DNA from: Hippophae tibetana
Taxonomy: Eukaryota > Streptophyta > Magnoliopsida > Rosales > Elaeagnaceae
Reading direction: 5' to 3'
Assembly: GCA_037013495.1 (NCBI GenBank)
Contig: CM072810.1
Location: forward strand, 109,096,398 to 109,160,397
DNA: 64,000 nt
Every line of letters begins with the position of its first letter. Within the stretch, counting starts at the first letter, position 1. This document shows positions 35,540-49,800 of this stretch, piece by piece. The notes under the pieces were generated by a model. That model did not search any database and was not told the DNA's origin. It worked only from the letters and a program-made list of their open reading frames with translations. The translations under genes and the position numbers were made by a program.

Positions 35540-37500
35540 TAGGTTGGCATGATGATTTATGAAAGGCAGAGCTTCATTGGTGGGCAATGGTGATCATGGA
35601 GAAGTCCAAGGTATGCCTAAGTGGTTCTTCCCTTAACAAGGATTGTGCAGGAAAATAGAAAAAAAAAATAGTTGAGGAAGTTCAGAATCGATGAACATAG
35701 TCCTGCTCCTATTTCAATATCAAGCAAATTCTCATGCATTCAAAGCTGTACAGCTCAGAGCAAGGAATGACTATGAATACATTTCTGAGAAGCTTCTTCT
35801 GGACCAGAGGTATCACCATTTTAACTATAACAATAGTTAATGAGCTTACTAATACCTAATTGGAGCTCACTATTTCAAATTTCAAGTTGAAGATGCCCTA
35901 GTACCTAATATGTTTAAGCAGTCACTGAAAATGGAGGTGACGTTATATCTATTGGCTTTGGAAGTTTTGTTTTGTTTTTTTGAAGGAAAATATTAGCTTT
36001 CCAATAAAATAAAATAAGATGGAAAGGATCGAATAACTGATTAATTTCTACCCTATGGATGATATATCTAATTGCTAACATAAGGATTGATTCATTTCCA
36101 GCCCAGCCCTAGGAGAACTAAAATGAAGACACTGGAAGCATGTAAGATATATCAGGCATCTAGAGTCCTGATATAGCCATGCGGGTTCTATTCATTACCA
36201 CTCATAAAGATAACAAAGCTAGCTTTCTAGCAAGGGGTGATATTAAAAACCAGCTAAAAATGGTTTTATCTTCTAAGTTGTGCTTTGAATACACTAGAAA
36301 GTCGGTAGATATTTTTTGTTTGTCCACATTAGCTGCATACAAAGATAAGCTGAATTAGGTCAAGGACGAGGCAATATTACATGCACTCTTTTAGGGTTAA
36401 TTTTTAGATATATATCTAAGTATTATATAACATATTTTCTTAATTTTTATAATTTTTTAGATTTAGAGTGTGTATACATAAGACCTGAACCCATATCTAT
36501 ATCATGTCATTTATATACGGGTACATAATGACAAATAAAGAGTCTATGGAATAGAAAAGAAAAGAAAGACTCTGGAGAGTCACATGCTAGCAAATGCACT
36601 TTACATAATAGCCTAGTTAAAGGTAGAGATTTTAAATGATTTTTCTTATTTCTTCTCATATTCCTAATAAACTTATGGATTAAGGTTTTTTTATTTTACT
36701 TAAATATTATATTATATTATCTCATCTTATTTCATTTAAAATCACCTTAATAATTATTATAGATAAATTTTATATTTTAATTTTTATTATTATTTAGATA
36801 TACGAGGAACAAATTATCTCGTCTCTGTCACAATTCAACAAAAAATAAATAAGTTAGGATGAAATGAAATGAAATAACAAAATTAGTACGATATTACATT
36901 CTAATTGACACCTCTGATCAAAAGAGCCAAAAACCTTCGATGTTTTCAGCAAAAAGGTGAGTATGGGAAATCCATGTAAGGTTCAGGAGCTTGATGTAAC
37001 CGTTTATTTACATTTGTCTGAAACTAGATCCTAATTGAATTTCAAATTGTTTTTAGTAGTTAGTCTTTTAATTGGGAAAATATTTGTCATAAATTTGTAG
37101 CGATCTCAACTTCTTGACTTCATTATTTGAAAGATTGATTTTCCAAATTTCTCCTAAATTAGATATCCGACATGAGCAGATGTTCTTGTGGACAAGTTGT
37201 CAAGTCCTTCTCTCCAACCTCAAGTCCCTACTTCGAATTTAATTGGGAAAAAATAATTAGTTTAATTAGATGTAGATGTGACATGAAAGATTCAATATAT
37301 TTTTATCCTTTGCTTTTTCAGATGTGTTGCAGGACAAAACACAGTGAGTGTACGAACTCTGGCTGCATTTTAGATCCAGTAACAACGTCAAGTTCCCAAA
37401 AGAGGATGGTGCAAGGGATAAAGGTATATATAGCAAAGTCTATTCCTATAACTACAGTGTAATGGAACTTGTTATTCTGGGTAGAAGTATAGCAGGACTT
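35540..37500 (+). pseudogene. scattered exon-like patches, unrecognised
   Basis: Several short + strand patches look coding and end at donor-like sites: ELHWWAMVIMEKSK (35571-35612) followed by gtatgc, QANSHAFKAVQLRARNDYEY and ISEKLLLDQR (35724-35809) followed by gtatca, a piece before AAG|gtgagt near 36957, and LWLHFRSSNNVKFPKEDGAR, then DKGIYSKVYSYNYSVMELV (about 37360-37475). The 96-codon frame at 37172-37462 overlaps the last in another frame. I do not recognise the family. Whether this is one split gene, a pseudogene or an unknown retroelement cannot be decided by eye. Confidence 0.3.
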
Positions 37501-40500
37501 GGTAGTTCACCTCTTTCTTATTCATAAAAAGATTAATTATTTGCATTTTTCACTTTTTACTTATATTTCTTGTATATGATTTATTGTTATTAGCATCACC
37601 ATCTTGGTAGGGATGGCGAGATTTCCTGGTTAAACTATTAACTGTAGATGTTTTTGAATTTTGTTCGAGGGTTTTTATCATCCTGTTTTTCCTTTTTGCT
37701 AACTGATTGAGGGTAAAGTTCAAAACTGGTAACTATGTAAAAACTTTACATGAACCCACCCTTTGTGGTAGGAGTTAGGAGACAGTATCAATTGACACCA
37801 GCGTCAGTGAACCGAAACTCGGAAACTGGAATAAATGGACAAGCATACCCATTTGAACGTGTCAAGTCTTAATTGACATGCTTATATTATTAAATAAGTA
37901 GTGTTAGTGTAAAGTTGTTGTATGCTTTTATTTACGTGGTAGTTATTGATTTAATATTAATTTAGGATGTAAGTTGACAAAGTAACGTATATCTATTTAC
38001 TAAAAGAATCAATTAAATAATAATATATAGATTATTATATACATCAAATTATTTGAAAAAATATTTAAAGCCATCAAAATCCCTTGTTAGCATTTTTACT
38101 CATTCCATCTAAGACATGGAAGATTTGACACCTTAAAATGGATTATCTATTAGGTTTTATAGCATTGGTGTCAATGAATTACCTAACGTTCACTTAGAAA
38201 TTCTCCTGTTAATATAAGAAGAAATTATTTATTGTTTGTGAGTAAGATGTTGTAAATTACAATTAATGCAAGTAATTTCTTCAAATGTGTTGCAAGTCAA
38301 CAAAAAAAAAATGTGTATTTTTCATAAGGAAAAAAAATACATGTTTGGTTGAGAGCAGCATGTACATCATTTACTTGTAACCAATAATTCATTGCTAATA
38401 TAGTTTAACCAAAAAGAAAATCATTGCTAATATAGATAGTCTTTAGATTCATGCTCTTCCCAATGTGGGAAGCTTTTGAATCCAAATCTAAACATTATTT
38501 TAAGGTAATGATAATGTTATAATTACATTTTTATAATTGTTTACATCTTATTGTCACTATTTTGAATAAATTGTCATTAGTGAAAAAATGTAGCAATATA
38601 ATAAATGAGAATTATGACAATTTCACAACTTTTATTTTATCTTTTGCTATTTATACTCAACTGTTGTGTCGTTCTTGATGGATGTTTAGAAACTATTCAA
38701 TGTTGTGTTTAGATAATCCCAATAGTTTTATTATTAAAACAACGAGCAATACTATGGACATAAATTTGCTTCATTTTTATACTTATTATTTTGATTTTAT
38801 TACATGTTAATTTTTTTTAAATTTAATCATTTACCTAGTTTTTAAAATAATAATGACATATAAAAAATTAAAATTATGATTGTATAAATATATGTAAAAT
38901 TAGGTGATATTAATATCAATTAAAACAATACATTGTAGTTGATCACTTGTGATAAACATAACACGATTTGCTTATTAATTAAAATTGACCCTCCTTAGAA
39001 GTGATACTTAAAATGAAAACTCATTATATATGTATCACTTTTTTATCTTCATTATATCCTAAACAAAAAATAAATTAAATATTTTACTAATTATGTAGAA
39101 TTCATTTGATTTGTTGAAACATAGATGAAAATATCTTAAAAAGTGTTAACAATGTTTTGAATTTGTATAGGTTTAGATATTGATACATATTATTCGCGAT
39201 AATATTTTGATAATATTTGTATTTTAAATTTTAGATATTAATACATATTGTTTAAATGTCTATTAAATATTGATATTGAAAAAAATCGATATAATATCAA
39301 TTACTATATGTTAAAATATTGATAAATGTCATTTATTATGAACTTTATTTATTTTTTAAAGTAATTTACTGATAAATATTTTTATTTAATTTTGTTAATC
39401 ATAAAATTTATTAATTTAAATAATTACTTTAAATATTCTAACTATATATATTTTTAATTTTGTTATATTGGTAAAAATAAATATGAAATGTATTATATTT
39501 ATATATATAATAAATAATTAATTTATGGTTTTTACATTTTGAAAATTTATTAAAGTAATCATAATTTTTTTAATAGTTTTTTCAATCTTTTTGAACGTTT
39601 TCATAGAAAACAATAATATCTTAAACATATTCTTAAAAAACTTTATATTGATATTTTAAACATTCTGTGTAACTATGTATCATAAAAAAAAAAAAAAGCG
39701 AAAGCGGGAGAACATGGAGTTACACTGCCTAAAAGAGGTACATAATACAGAAAAATTCACCACCAATCTCTTTCTCAATGTTCTGCCTCATTCAGCCAAA
39801 ATGATTCGAAGGAAAATTTTTAGTTTATAAGAATCAACGTGAAATTATTATTTTTGATAAGAAGATTTCATCCAAATTCATTACAAAACATTAAATGATG
39901 ATAGGAAAAAAATACAAATATTTATAATTTATTTGTTGTTTGAAATATTTTATCCTAAAAATGTTCGACGAGAAAAAATACAAGGCAAAATAAAGTTTAA
40001 ATATATTATTTAAGAGTCGTTAAAGTATAACTAACAATACCTGAATCAACTAATTAAATAATAAATACACAAAATACATACGTATATTTATTCACTAATG
40101 ATATCTATAAGTTGTTTCTTAAAAATCACAAAAAACTCTAGCAACCTAACTTTCGAAACGTAAAATAAAGTTACAATTCATAGTAGGATGGTGACTTCTT
40201 ATATACTCTTGCGTCCCTTTATCATTTCTAAAAAAAAAAGGGGAAACATTTTTACCTCCTGGCACATTCTATTGCTAAACCAGTGAAATTCATTTAGCAT
40301 CTATATCAAATATGTATGCCATCCACTTATATGTTATATATTTCATAACCAGCAATGACCTTGCTGGCTTTTGGTCAATTAAGTATTTCTATGCACGTAC
40401 GGCAATTAAAAAAACAGTTAACAAATATATATTTTTTGTTTTGATGAAGTAATTAACACATTATGCAGTAACATCTTAACAAAGGCTCCCAAAATCTGAT

Positions 40501-42225
40501 AAGCAAATAAGGATTAATACAACTGTACTTAGCTAATCTAAATCGTACTACCATTGATATTCCACATGCTCAAGTTCATATTTAATGTGGAAAGGATAGT
40601 AATATAAGTTCTGAGCTTACAAAGAAAGTACCATGAAAAAGCAAGGAGATGAAATAATTCAATCAAGCAATATAATAAATTAACTAATTAATATTCAAAG
40701 CCTAGAGATAAGATAACAATTAATATATGTGGAGTCTACCATAGGTAAGGTCATTGTAAATCACGAGAACTTCACGTGCAATTCTGACCTTCTTGTTCAG
40801 TACAGCCAAACCTTATTTTAAGGTTAGATGGTACAACACTCAGGAACATGATAAGCATACTCACTAAACCGGGACACTTTGATTTTGGTGTAATATAAAT
40901 CGGTCCCAATTGGTATTTTTTGATTACTCTATTTTATTTTGTTTTAACTTTTTATTTATATTATCAATTGAGATAGATCAAATACTTTTATTTAGTTAAT
41001 ATTGATACATTTTTTTGTTTAGATTTAACAATAATATTAATAAATTAAGATAATTTAAACCAAAATATGTATTAATAAAGTATTTAATGTATCCAATTGA
41101 GAATATAGGTCATAAAAGATACAAAAATCAGAATAGAAATAATCCAAAAATACCATATTTATTTAATTAGATAGCATAAATCTTCTTAATAGTTGTAATT
41201 TCATTTTTAGCTTTTTTTTATACGCAATTCAAATATGTTTTTTTAAACATAAATACATATTGTTTTTTACTACATGAATTTTTACTAGTATTAATTGTTT
41301 CCCAAATCTCTATGTCTGAATTATCCCAAAGCTTTGGGTGTCTTATACTCTGGACCAGCCAAAAAAATGATTCTTAATTATGCTTATTGTGAGTTGTGAC
41401 AGAAAATTAGTATGAAAAATATATAAAACAGTATTATTTCTTTAGAAGGCAATTTGTTCTTCAATTTAATAAAATCTTTTTAGACATTCAATCCTTTTTT
41501 TTTTCTGAGTCGTTGATTGATTTTTAAGAAGCTTTTATGTGAGTCGAACACAGGTAATTTTCACGTGACATTTATATTTATGTGTTTCTTTTTTTATTCA
41601 TAACAATTAATAAGTATTTTTTATTGCAATAACATATGTTTTTATTTGTAAGTATTTTAAGAAAGGCAAAATCTGCAAGTGTCTGTAATTGTTTATTGAA
41701 TTAGAAAGAAAGAAGAAAAAGAACACTGTTTAGCACCATAGTTGATATTGACAGCTTAAAACTACTCAAAGTCAGAACAGAAAATTGGGTAAAATGTTTT
41801 GATTATTGGAGTGAGGGAAGGTTTATAGAAATTGGTGGTCCTATGTGAATTGGGAGGAGCACGAGACTAGGCAAGTGCGTGCCTTTGCTTTGCTTTTGGT
41901 TAAGTGAAATTAAATTCCATACATATTTAATGAATTAATTGAGCTGGCTATCTAAATATCATTTTCGTACTAATTTGAGTTTTTAAGAAAAAATACTTTA
42001 CCCTAATTTCTAACGTCATATTAGAACATGTTTATTATTTTCAAGATCTAATAATACTAATTATTAAATTATAATTTTGTTTTACATCCGTATATTTAGC
42101 AACCAACATTTATAAGAGATATAAAAACAATATTTATGGTTCTCTTAATAGTTTAAGTTTTTGAAAAAAATTATAATCAATGATTACTAAACATTCTATT
42201 TTTTTTTTGTTTTAACAATAATTTG
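37500..42225. other. AT-rich intergenic stretch
   Basis: No gene was recognised. Between about 39130 and 39670 the words atattgata, gatatcaa and related forms recur in both orientations, which suggests an old degenerate hairpin-forming element without definable ends. An A-run lies at 39684-39697. The rest shows only low-complexity AT sequence. Confidence 0.4.
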
Positions 42226-42946
42226 TCTACAACACAAAAATGGGCATTAAATTCGTTTAAAAACCGACTTTAAATTAAATAATTTAAAATTTAAAGTCGG
42301 TTCACGGGATAAACCGACTTTAATTTTTTTTTTAAATTTATTCATTTTAAACCTGTATTCGAGCAGAAAAAAAAACCAAAATCAATTTAGCAAATAGTTC
42401 AAATAATACAAATATTTGAAAAATAAAATATTAATTAATAACAGAAAAATTACCATGGTTTTATTCTATTTTATTCAAGATCGTCATATTCTTCTCCTTA
42501 TGTTATAATACAAACCTACATATATAATACAAAAATCTATACATATAATAACAGAAAAAAATATGAATAATAGGGGATCTAAAAGATTAGTTAGAGAGGA
42601 AGAAAACTATGTTGAAAATGGTAGTCGTAGGTGGCCGGAAAATGAGAAAGAGTGGAGGAGAAGTGGAGGAGGAGGTTTTCGTGTTTTTAGAGTTCTGCAA
42701 CGCTGAAAATAGTTTCTGTCTGGAAAGAAAGAAGAGAAAAGATTTATCCACGTGTGTAGCGTCGGTTGACGTTTCGAACCGATGCTATGTTACGTGGATA
42801 GCGTCGGTTCGACACATCAACCGACGCTACGTCCTACGTGGATAGCATCGGTTCGCCACCGAACCGACTTTAAACCAATATAAAGTCGGTTTTTGAAAAA
42901 AAAATAACTTTACGTATCGACTTAAATACCCATTTTTGTAATAGTG
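42226..42946. mobile_element. second, shorter CACTA-type family member
   Basis: This copy shares the terminal words and most sub-terminal sequence with the element at 32005-33076: aaaaatgggcatt on the left, aaaccgacttta and aaagtcggtt repeats, the tattcttctccttatgttat segment (42488-42507), and tacgtatcgacttaaatacc near the right end (42911-42930). Its right terminus reads CACTATTACAAAAATGGG in reverse complement, and the left terminus is degraded (ctacaacacaaaaatggg). It holds only about two of the 42-bp units, explaining its shorter length. The 78-codon frame at 42609-42845 is the counterpart of the frame in the longer copy and is not credible as a gene. Confidence 0.82.
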
Positions 42947-42949
42947 CAA

Positions 42950-45900
42950 ATTGTAACATATATCATTACATTAATATTTTTAGTCAATTGATTTTAATTA
43001 CCTTAATTTTTTTTAAATAACTACACAAAATAAGCACCAATTAGTATTCTAAACCTAGAAATTATGAATCTACGATTTTTCGATTAGAGAACTTGATTAT
43101 GAACTACACATAATACCAGGCTTAATTAGGTTAAATATTAGTATAAATAATAATGGAATCTTGGTCATAACCTTGAAAATTCAACCCACTTGACTCATAG
43201 CATAGTTTGGAGAATTTGCCTGATCAAAAAAATCTGATGGGATCAAGATTTTGGAAGTTTGGGACGTTGTTCTGTTTTTTGATAAATTTGAATGCAAAGG
43301 CCAAAAATGGGTTAAATTGCCCATGTAAATATTTTTGTATTGCTGTAGGGTTTAATATACTCATTGTCTCTTCTTTATTCCTCTGAACTATATATATTTG
43401 TCACGTATTTCCACCAAAGAATATTTCAATCTCTATAAAGCCAAGTGCAACACCTTTTTTTTATTTATAAATATTTGTCTAAAGATATCTTAAAATTCTC
43501 ATTAAGTCACTAGTGCATGGAAATCCTGCTCCACATATTTTGTCATTTTTAAGTTTTATAATTTTTGTGATTCATCAGTAAACACAATTACCTGATAAAA
43601 TTTCAAGAATACATCAAATCAACGCAAGAAACTTAATTAAATCATTAATTAAATTGTTTTATGCATATATATTCGAAATTTTTACATAAAATAAACATAT
43701 AAGCGAGTCAAAGAAGTTTTATAAAAAACGTAGATATTCACGTGCGACTCATAACAAGTTTCATACGAAACAAATCGTGTGATAATTGCATTATTTTGTT
43801 TGTGTTTGTTAACACATTAAAAATATTTGGTAACTTCTTTTGTCATAATTTTTATTGAAGCTTTCAATGTACATACAAAAAAGTTGTCGTTAGTTTGTTC
43901 TCTCTCTCTCTCTCTCTCTCAAACGTTTTTTCATTCTAAGTAATTGTGTTATCGAGTGTTCAATTGTCATGCATCCCTATTTAATAGTTATTTAAAATAT
44001 TTGAAAAATAATTTCTTTAAATTAAAATTTATAGCTTTAATTACTGTACTATGTGAACACTATCTCATATAAAATTATTAATTTTACCCTCCAGATCAAA
44101 CAAAGAAAAAATAGTGATGGTACTTTATTATATTAGTATGCATTTTACTATTAAATTTCACATTAAGTTGGGGTTGTTACCTTTAGATTATTTTTATTTT
44201 TATTTTAGTATCATTTTTAACTTTTATTTTCAATTATAACATATGATATACTCATATTTAGATTAATAATATATATTTTTATTAATTTCAAAGATAATAA
44301 AATCATTGAACTATCATAATTAATTAAAATTAATATTAAAATTGATTAAACTAAGGATTGAAAAGTATATCAAAATAAAAGTATGGATATTTCAAAAATA
44401 TAAATTCTCTAATTTGCCTATAAAAAACGATTAAATAATAGGTTATAAGTTAAGTTCTCCAAACAAAAAAAAATCTAGTAACATCTTTTTCAAAGAACAA
44501 CACAAGTAAGCAAAATTAATTGTTATTAAAATTTAGTTTTGATTTTTCACATCACAATTACTTATCATGATCATGACTAGCTACCCAAAATATGCAAGAA
44601 TTTCTGGATCATGTAATACTGAAAAGTTCAAAAATTATATTATAACCAACCTACAAATATTTAAACAGATTATTCAGCTTTCATGGTCAAAAAGATGATA
44701 AGAGTAACTCATTAATTATAGACCTTATTAAACAATTGCTATATAAATGTAGATAATATGCAATCTTATGTGGGATTCAACTGAAATCTCTTATATTGCT
44801 GCCTTTTTAGGTGGGTCCAACAAATTAAGAAAAACACTTAAAATTAAAGTAGAATTAATTTTACCCATAAAAGAAACTATACATAAAATAAGGTCATACA
44901 AATTATATCTTTAAAAATCACAATGATAAACTAAACATAAATATCATTCATTAAAATTGAAGTCTTTCTTCACTTTTTTTTTTGTAATAATGTGATTCAT
45001 CACATTCGTAAGATAAAAAAAAATGGTTTTCTTTATATATTATCAGGTGGCCGACCTATTATGCTGGTGGGTAATACGTACTACACAAAGGATACATGCA
45101 TAGCCTATAATATAATTTGAGCAGTATTATATCTACAAAACTATGGTATGCATCCATTAATATGTCAATAATAAGTTCGATGTGAAATTGGACAAGTAAG
45201 ATTGGAGTTATGGGTGTCAAACAAGTTGGTACGATACGTCAGGATCTGTTGGTCCATCGAGTTAGCATGACATGATTTGATAAATATTTGGTACATTATG
45301 GCAAGATATATGAGCAAAAAAAAAAAAAAAACAGCACAATCGTGCCCAATGACAGATTGGGCTAGGCTAGGTAGTGTTGGTATTGTTAGTACTCTTAGCT
45401 CAAAAATGAGTTTAACATAAATTAATATTTATTATATAAATACTTCTTTATATTATCAAATGTATGCGTATTTCAATGGGTAGAATTAACATTGATACAT
45501 ACGAGATGAAATTTTGATCTCTATAATAATATTTTCTCTAAAATAATGAGTTAAACGAGACACGGGTCATACCAACTCAATAAATACGATCGAAGAGGCC
45601 AACCACGACATAACATGATAAAGTACACGAGGTAAGAGTAAAGGCACTATACGAGTTAGCATGGCACGTTGACACGTATCACGTGCCTTTTCTTTTAACA
45701 ACTTATTAAATATGTGAGATAACTAAGTGATTTTCATTTATATTCAAGAAAGACATTATACAAACAGTAATATATATATATATATATATATGTATATGTA
45801 TTATTTGTGATCAATGATAGATTTATCATTTAAAAAAATATTATATTTATTTCATTTTGAATGTAAATATAATTTATTGAGTTTATAGTGAGTTCTTAAA

Positions 45901-46440
45901 AGATTTGACTTAAAAATTAAAATTTAAAAGGAAACTGATTTTATTTTATACATATAATTTGATTATATTTTTATAAATATTATACTTAATTTTTTTTATT
46001 AAAAATTGAGAGTGTAGAGATGCTCACTAATTCACGTGTAAATACGATACCACTTATTAATAATATAAAATATATTATTTTATGTAAATTAATATATGTA
46101 TCAATTTATAATATAAAGTTTTTATTACATAGCATAACTTTATTCATAATTGGAGTTTCATTTTTATCTTCATTTCATGTAGTGTAAATATTTTGTTTTT
46201 TCATGTAATATAAAAAATATATTTTTTATATGTTTAAAAGAGATGAACATATATGTGATAGATTTCAAATTACTTGGTAAAGTTTGATTGAAAATTATAA
46301 TTAGACTTATAAAATTGTTTTAAATTGAAAATTATAATTAGACTTATAAAATTGTTTCAAATTAATTATATTTATGATATTTTTGTGAGATATGTTGTTG
46401 ATAAAAAAAGATAGCCGGGTTGTTTGGATATTAATTTATT
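42950..46440. other. AT-rich intergenic stretch
   Basis: No gene was recognised. A (TC)n run is at 43899-43920, an A-run at 45317-45331 and a (TA)n run at 45771-45791. Between about 45190 and 45690 a GC-richer patch has recurring words like ggtacgatacg, agcatggcacgttgacacg and cacgtgcc, similar to degenerate hAT-type MITEs that start with gtgtcaaa words, but the ends do not pair clearly. A 46-bp direct repeat with ttgaaaattataattagact occurs at about 46285-46370. Confidence 0.4.
43899..43920. repeat. (TC)11 microsatellite
   Basis: An uninterrupted TC dinucleotide run of about eleven units in intergenic sequence. Confidence 0.93.
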
Positions 46441-46599
46441 TACTAATATCCTACGTGTTATAGGATGGATGCCCTGGTGGAGGGTGGACCAAAAATAGGA
46501 AATGTCTGGTGGGTTAAGGGGACACTGCACGCCCTTTCATGCCCCATCGTTTACTCATTTAGAAGACCAATTTGAGCCAAGACACAATCGTTCACCTTC

Positions 46600-46606
46600 T
46601 ATATAA
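46600..46606 (+). promoter_or_regulatory. TATA box of the RTFL/DVL gene
   Basis: The word TATATAA lies about 103 bp upstream of the RTFL/DVL start codon, which would put transcription start near 46630 and leave a leader of about 80 bp. The leader is CA- and CT-rich (46615-46700), typical of plant 5' UTRs, and contains no ATG before 46709. Confidence 0.65.
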
Positions 46607-46708
46607 CAACCCAAAACACTTCTCATTTCCAAAACTCACTTCACTTTCATTTACTCTCAAACACCCATCTCTTTTACCATTTCAAAGAAAATACAAAACC
46701 AAGTTATA

Positions 46709-46855
46709 ATGAAGATGGGTAGTGCTGCTGCTTCCATGGGAGGATCAAAGAGAAGAATATCAAGTAGAGGACTTGGTGGAGTCCTTAGAGAACAAAGAGC
46801 CAAGTTTTACATCATTAGGAGGTGTGTGATTATGCTTCTTTGCTGGCATGACTAG
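46709..46855 (+). CDS. RTFL/DVL (ROTUNDIFOLIA-like) small peptide
   Basis: This single-exon frame encodes 48 residues ending [18 protein letters not shown], the conserved C-terminal domain of the plant-specific RTFL/DVL family (residues about 28-48). The N-terminus is serine-, glycine- and arginine-rich ([11 protein letters not shown]), as is usual. Family members are small membrane-associated peptides; raised expression in Arabidopsis shortens leaves, siliques and other organs by limiting cell proliferation along one axis. The ATG at 46709 follows a TATA box and an ATG-free leader; a second ATG two codons on (46715) could also serve. The stop TAG is at 46853-46855. The - strand frame at 46760-47059 is a shadow. 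Length and domain are typical, with no defects seen. Confidence 0.95.
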   Translation: MKMGSAAASMGGSKRRISSRGLGGVLREQRAKFYIIRRCVIMLLCWHD

Positions 46856-49800
46856 CTCTCTACGCTCTATATCAAAGTCACAAATCTGATCTCTCTCATT
46901 CCAAGCAAGAAAGGGCAAACGAGTATTTTTGACTTTATCTTCTTCTTCTTCCTCTTCCGCTTTTGGTGAAGAAATGTAAATAGCAATGGCGGATATTGTT
47001 AAGAAGATGTATATCGGGTAGCATGTATTAAATTTTGGTATTATATTAATTAATAACAAGCTATAAATTTCTAAATCTTTTCATGTATGTGTCTTACATC
47101 CTCCATCATATCCTACCGCTTGTATGTTGGATATTTGATCAAATTACACATTTTTTTGTTGTTGATCGTATTAGAAATTGTTTAGATAACTATTTTTACA
47201 AAAACATAAACTATTAAAAAAACGATTAATAATATTTTTATACGTATAACATTCTATGAGAAGTATTAATTTTATGCATTATACAAATTAAACACTAACT
47301 ATTTAATAATTTGAATTGCCGTGTAACTTTAACTTTTATACTATATTAAAGATTGTTGAGATAATAATTATTAAAAAAAATGTTCAAATAATACTTTTAT
47401 ACAATTGAGAAACTCATGTGATAATTAAAATTAGTTTCTTAGTATATATATGAATTATCCATAAATTTTTTATTATCAGGCATAGTTGCAGTATATTGTA
47501 TACCTTTGAAGAGGGAGTTAGGTATCAATCAATCGTGATAACTCTACTTCTTAAGGCTGCCGTGACTTTAATCAAATGTTAATTTTCAACTCTCGACCTA
47601 ATTTTGTTAACTATACAACATCGATCCCAATTTAGTACTGATCTTATGATAATTTGTTAAATAATAAATAAATATACTAACTAGAGATTTTATAGATATT
47701 TAACTTATTAAATATTGAATTTATTTATTAGTATAAATTTTTTGTTACCCAATAAAATTCCAACTTCGGTAAAAAAAAAAAACCTTCATCCTATCACCTA
47801 TAACAAAAAATTTAAATAGGATACAGATATAACCTTCCCACCCCTCACTATTGCTCATCATTGGAGATTTTTGAGTACTTTTGGGTTCCAAACGCTCTGA
47901 TCATTGCTCAGAAATTAACATAGTAAAAATGAAAACTCTATTTGATATAAATTTAATTATAATAAATTGTAAATGATATAATTAAATTTACATAATTTTA
48001 TATAATAAAAAATATATATATCACTTTAATTATATTATTATAATATAACTGTTATTTATTGAATTATTAGTTGCCAAAACAACCCTTAAATTATTCGATG
48101 AAACTGAACACTTCGGTTTTGTCATGATTATCACATATAATCTTCACTTCAAATGATTAAAGGGCCTACGTAATTGTCCCAATAATTAAGGGACCCCAAT
48201 TCCATAAATCCCACTTTTAAACCTTCAATTAAGCTGGACGAACAGCTTTTAGCAAGTTAAAGTTCCTATGTGACATTAATTACACTTAGTGAAGTTATGT
48301 ACATGACTTGAATATTTTTTACTTATAAATCAGTCATGTTTTTCTACTTCGTCATGATCATCATCTACTAGCTGACAAAAAAATATTATTTCTTTTTAGG
48401 TACTATATATGGAAAATAATGGATGTTAAATAACTTTTGAGCATTTAAAATTTTATAGCAGATTGAAAATTAAGGTGCATAATTTTATATAGATTGCACA
48501 TTTTATTGATATGTCAATAGTTGGTGTGATTTAAATTGAGTTTGAAAAACGAAAAAGTGAAATACAATTTATGAGCGATGAATTAGTCTTTATATTAATG
48601 ACATAAAATCCCACCAATTCAAGAATTACAGGAATAATTTATATTTCATATATCAAAATATTAAATTTTTATTATTAAAGTAAATTTATTGATGAAAATA
48701 TTATTTTTGTAAACCTTCTTTTTATTTAAGTATAAAATTTTTAGTTACATATAGTCACTTTTATTTTTCTATTTTCTTGAAATAGTGAAGGAATTAATTT
48801 ATATTCTATCTTGATAGATTTTTTTTTGTTTGTATTTTTTTTTATTTTCATTGATGATTTTGAATAAAAATATATATTTGTATTGTTTATTCACTTAAAT
48901 CTATTTCTAAGATATTTTTTTCTCATTTATGTATTTATTTATGTCATGTTTATGCTATTGAAGTTTTTTTTTGTTTTAATGTCAATCTATATATTTATTT
49001 AGATATACAGTTTTGAAAATCATGAAAATTATAATATAATATTAAGATTTTTTTAATAAATATCAATATATTAATTATCATCATTAATTGAATTTATCAA
49101 ACAATACATGTAAATAATAAGTATATATTTTTACTAAATCATTTGAAAAAAAAATTATTCATATACTCTTAACCAAACAACTGTTGATTAATTATTCACA
49201 TACTAATGACAAGTAGATTAAAGCTAGAAATGAATTTTATCTTGATGAATCTAGATTACATTACCTTCACTTAATTGAATTAATCTGAAACAACTTCACT
49301 AGAAGTTAAAATTAAGATAAAATTCATTTTACTTAATTAAATTTAAATAAAATCAATTTTATTGTATTGAATTCAATTAAAGTCGAATTTATTTAATTAA
49401 ATTCAAATGAAATTGAATGTAAACATTTGTATCTAGATAATATCAATTTCATTGAATGAATATGTAAATACTTGCTATTTTTTTAAATGATGATTTTGTG
49501 AATTTTTATACTATATTTGACAAAATCCTCTTAATCAATTGTATTGATAAAGAAATACTATTTAACTATTATTAGAATGCAAATATAGCCCGAAGATTTT
49601 CTATAATAATTTATGCTTTATATGAAAAAAAAAATTATATAGTTGAAGTTTATTAATTACTCTTTACACCTATAAGATTAATTTTTTTTTTTGAGTTTAA
49701 TTGAGTTGAATAAATACCATGTGCAGCGACTACTTTCACCCATAGATCACCCTCTTAAACCTAACTAGATTGATATTAAATCAAGATTAAGCTAATACCT

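Noticed and set aside
45190..45690. hAT-type MITE with gtgtcaaa and cacgtatcacgtgcc ends
   Set aside because: The two ends share only short words in inverse orientation and no target duplication was found, so it was left as a note in the intergenic entry.
46760..47059. 99-codon - strand frame over the RTFL/DVL gene
   Set aside because: It overlaps the conserved micropeptide on the opposite strand, its acidic run comes from a GA-rich tract and it has no recognised motif.
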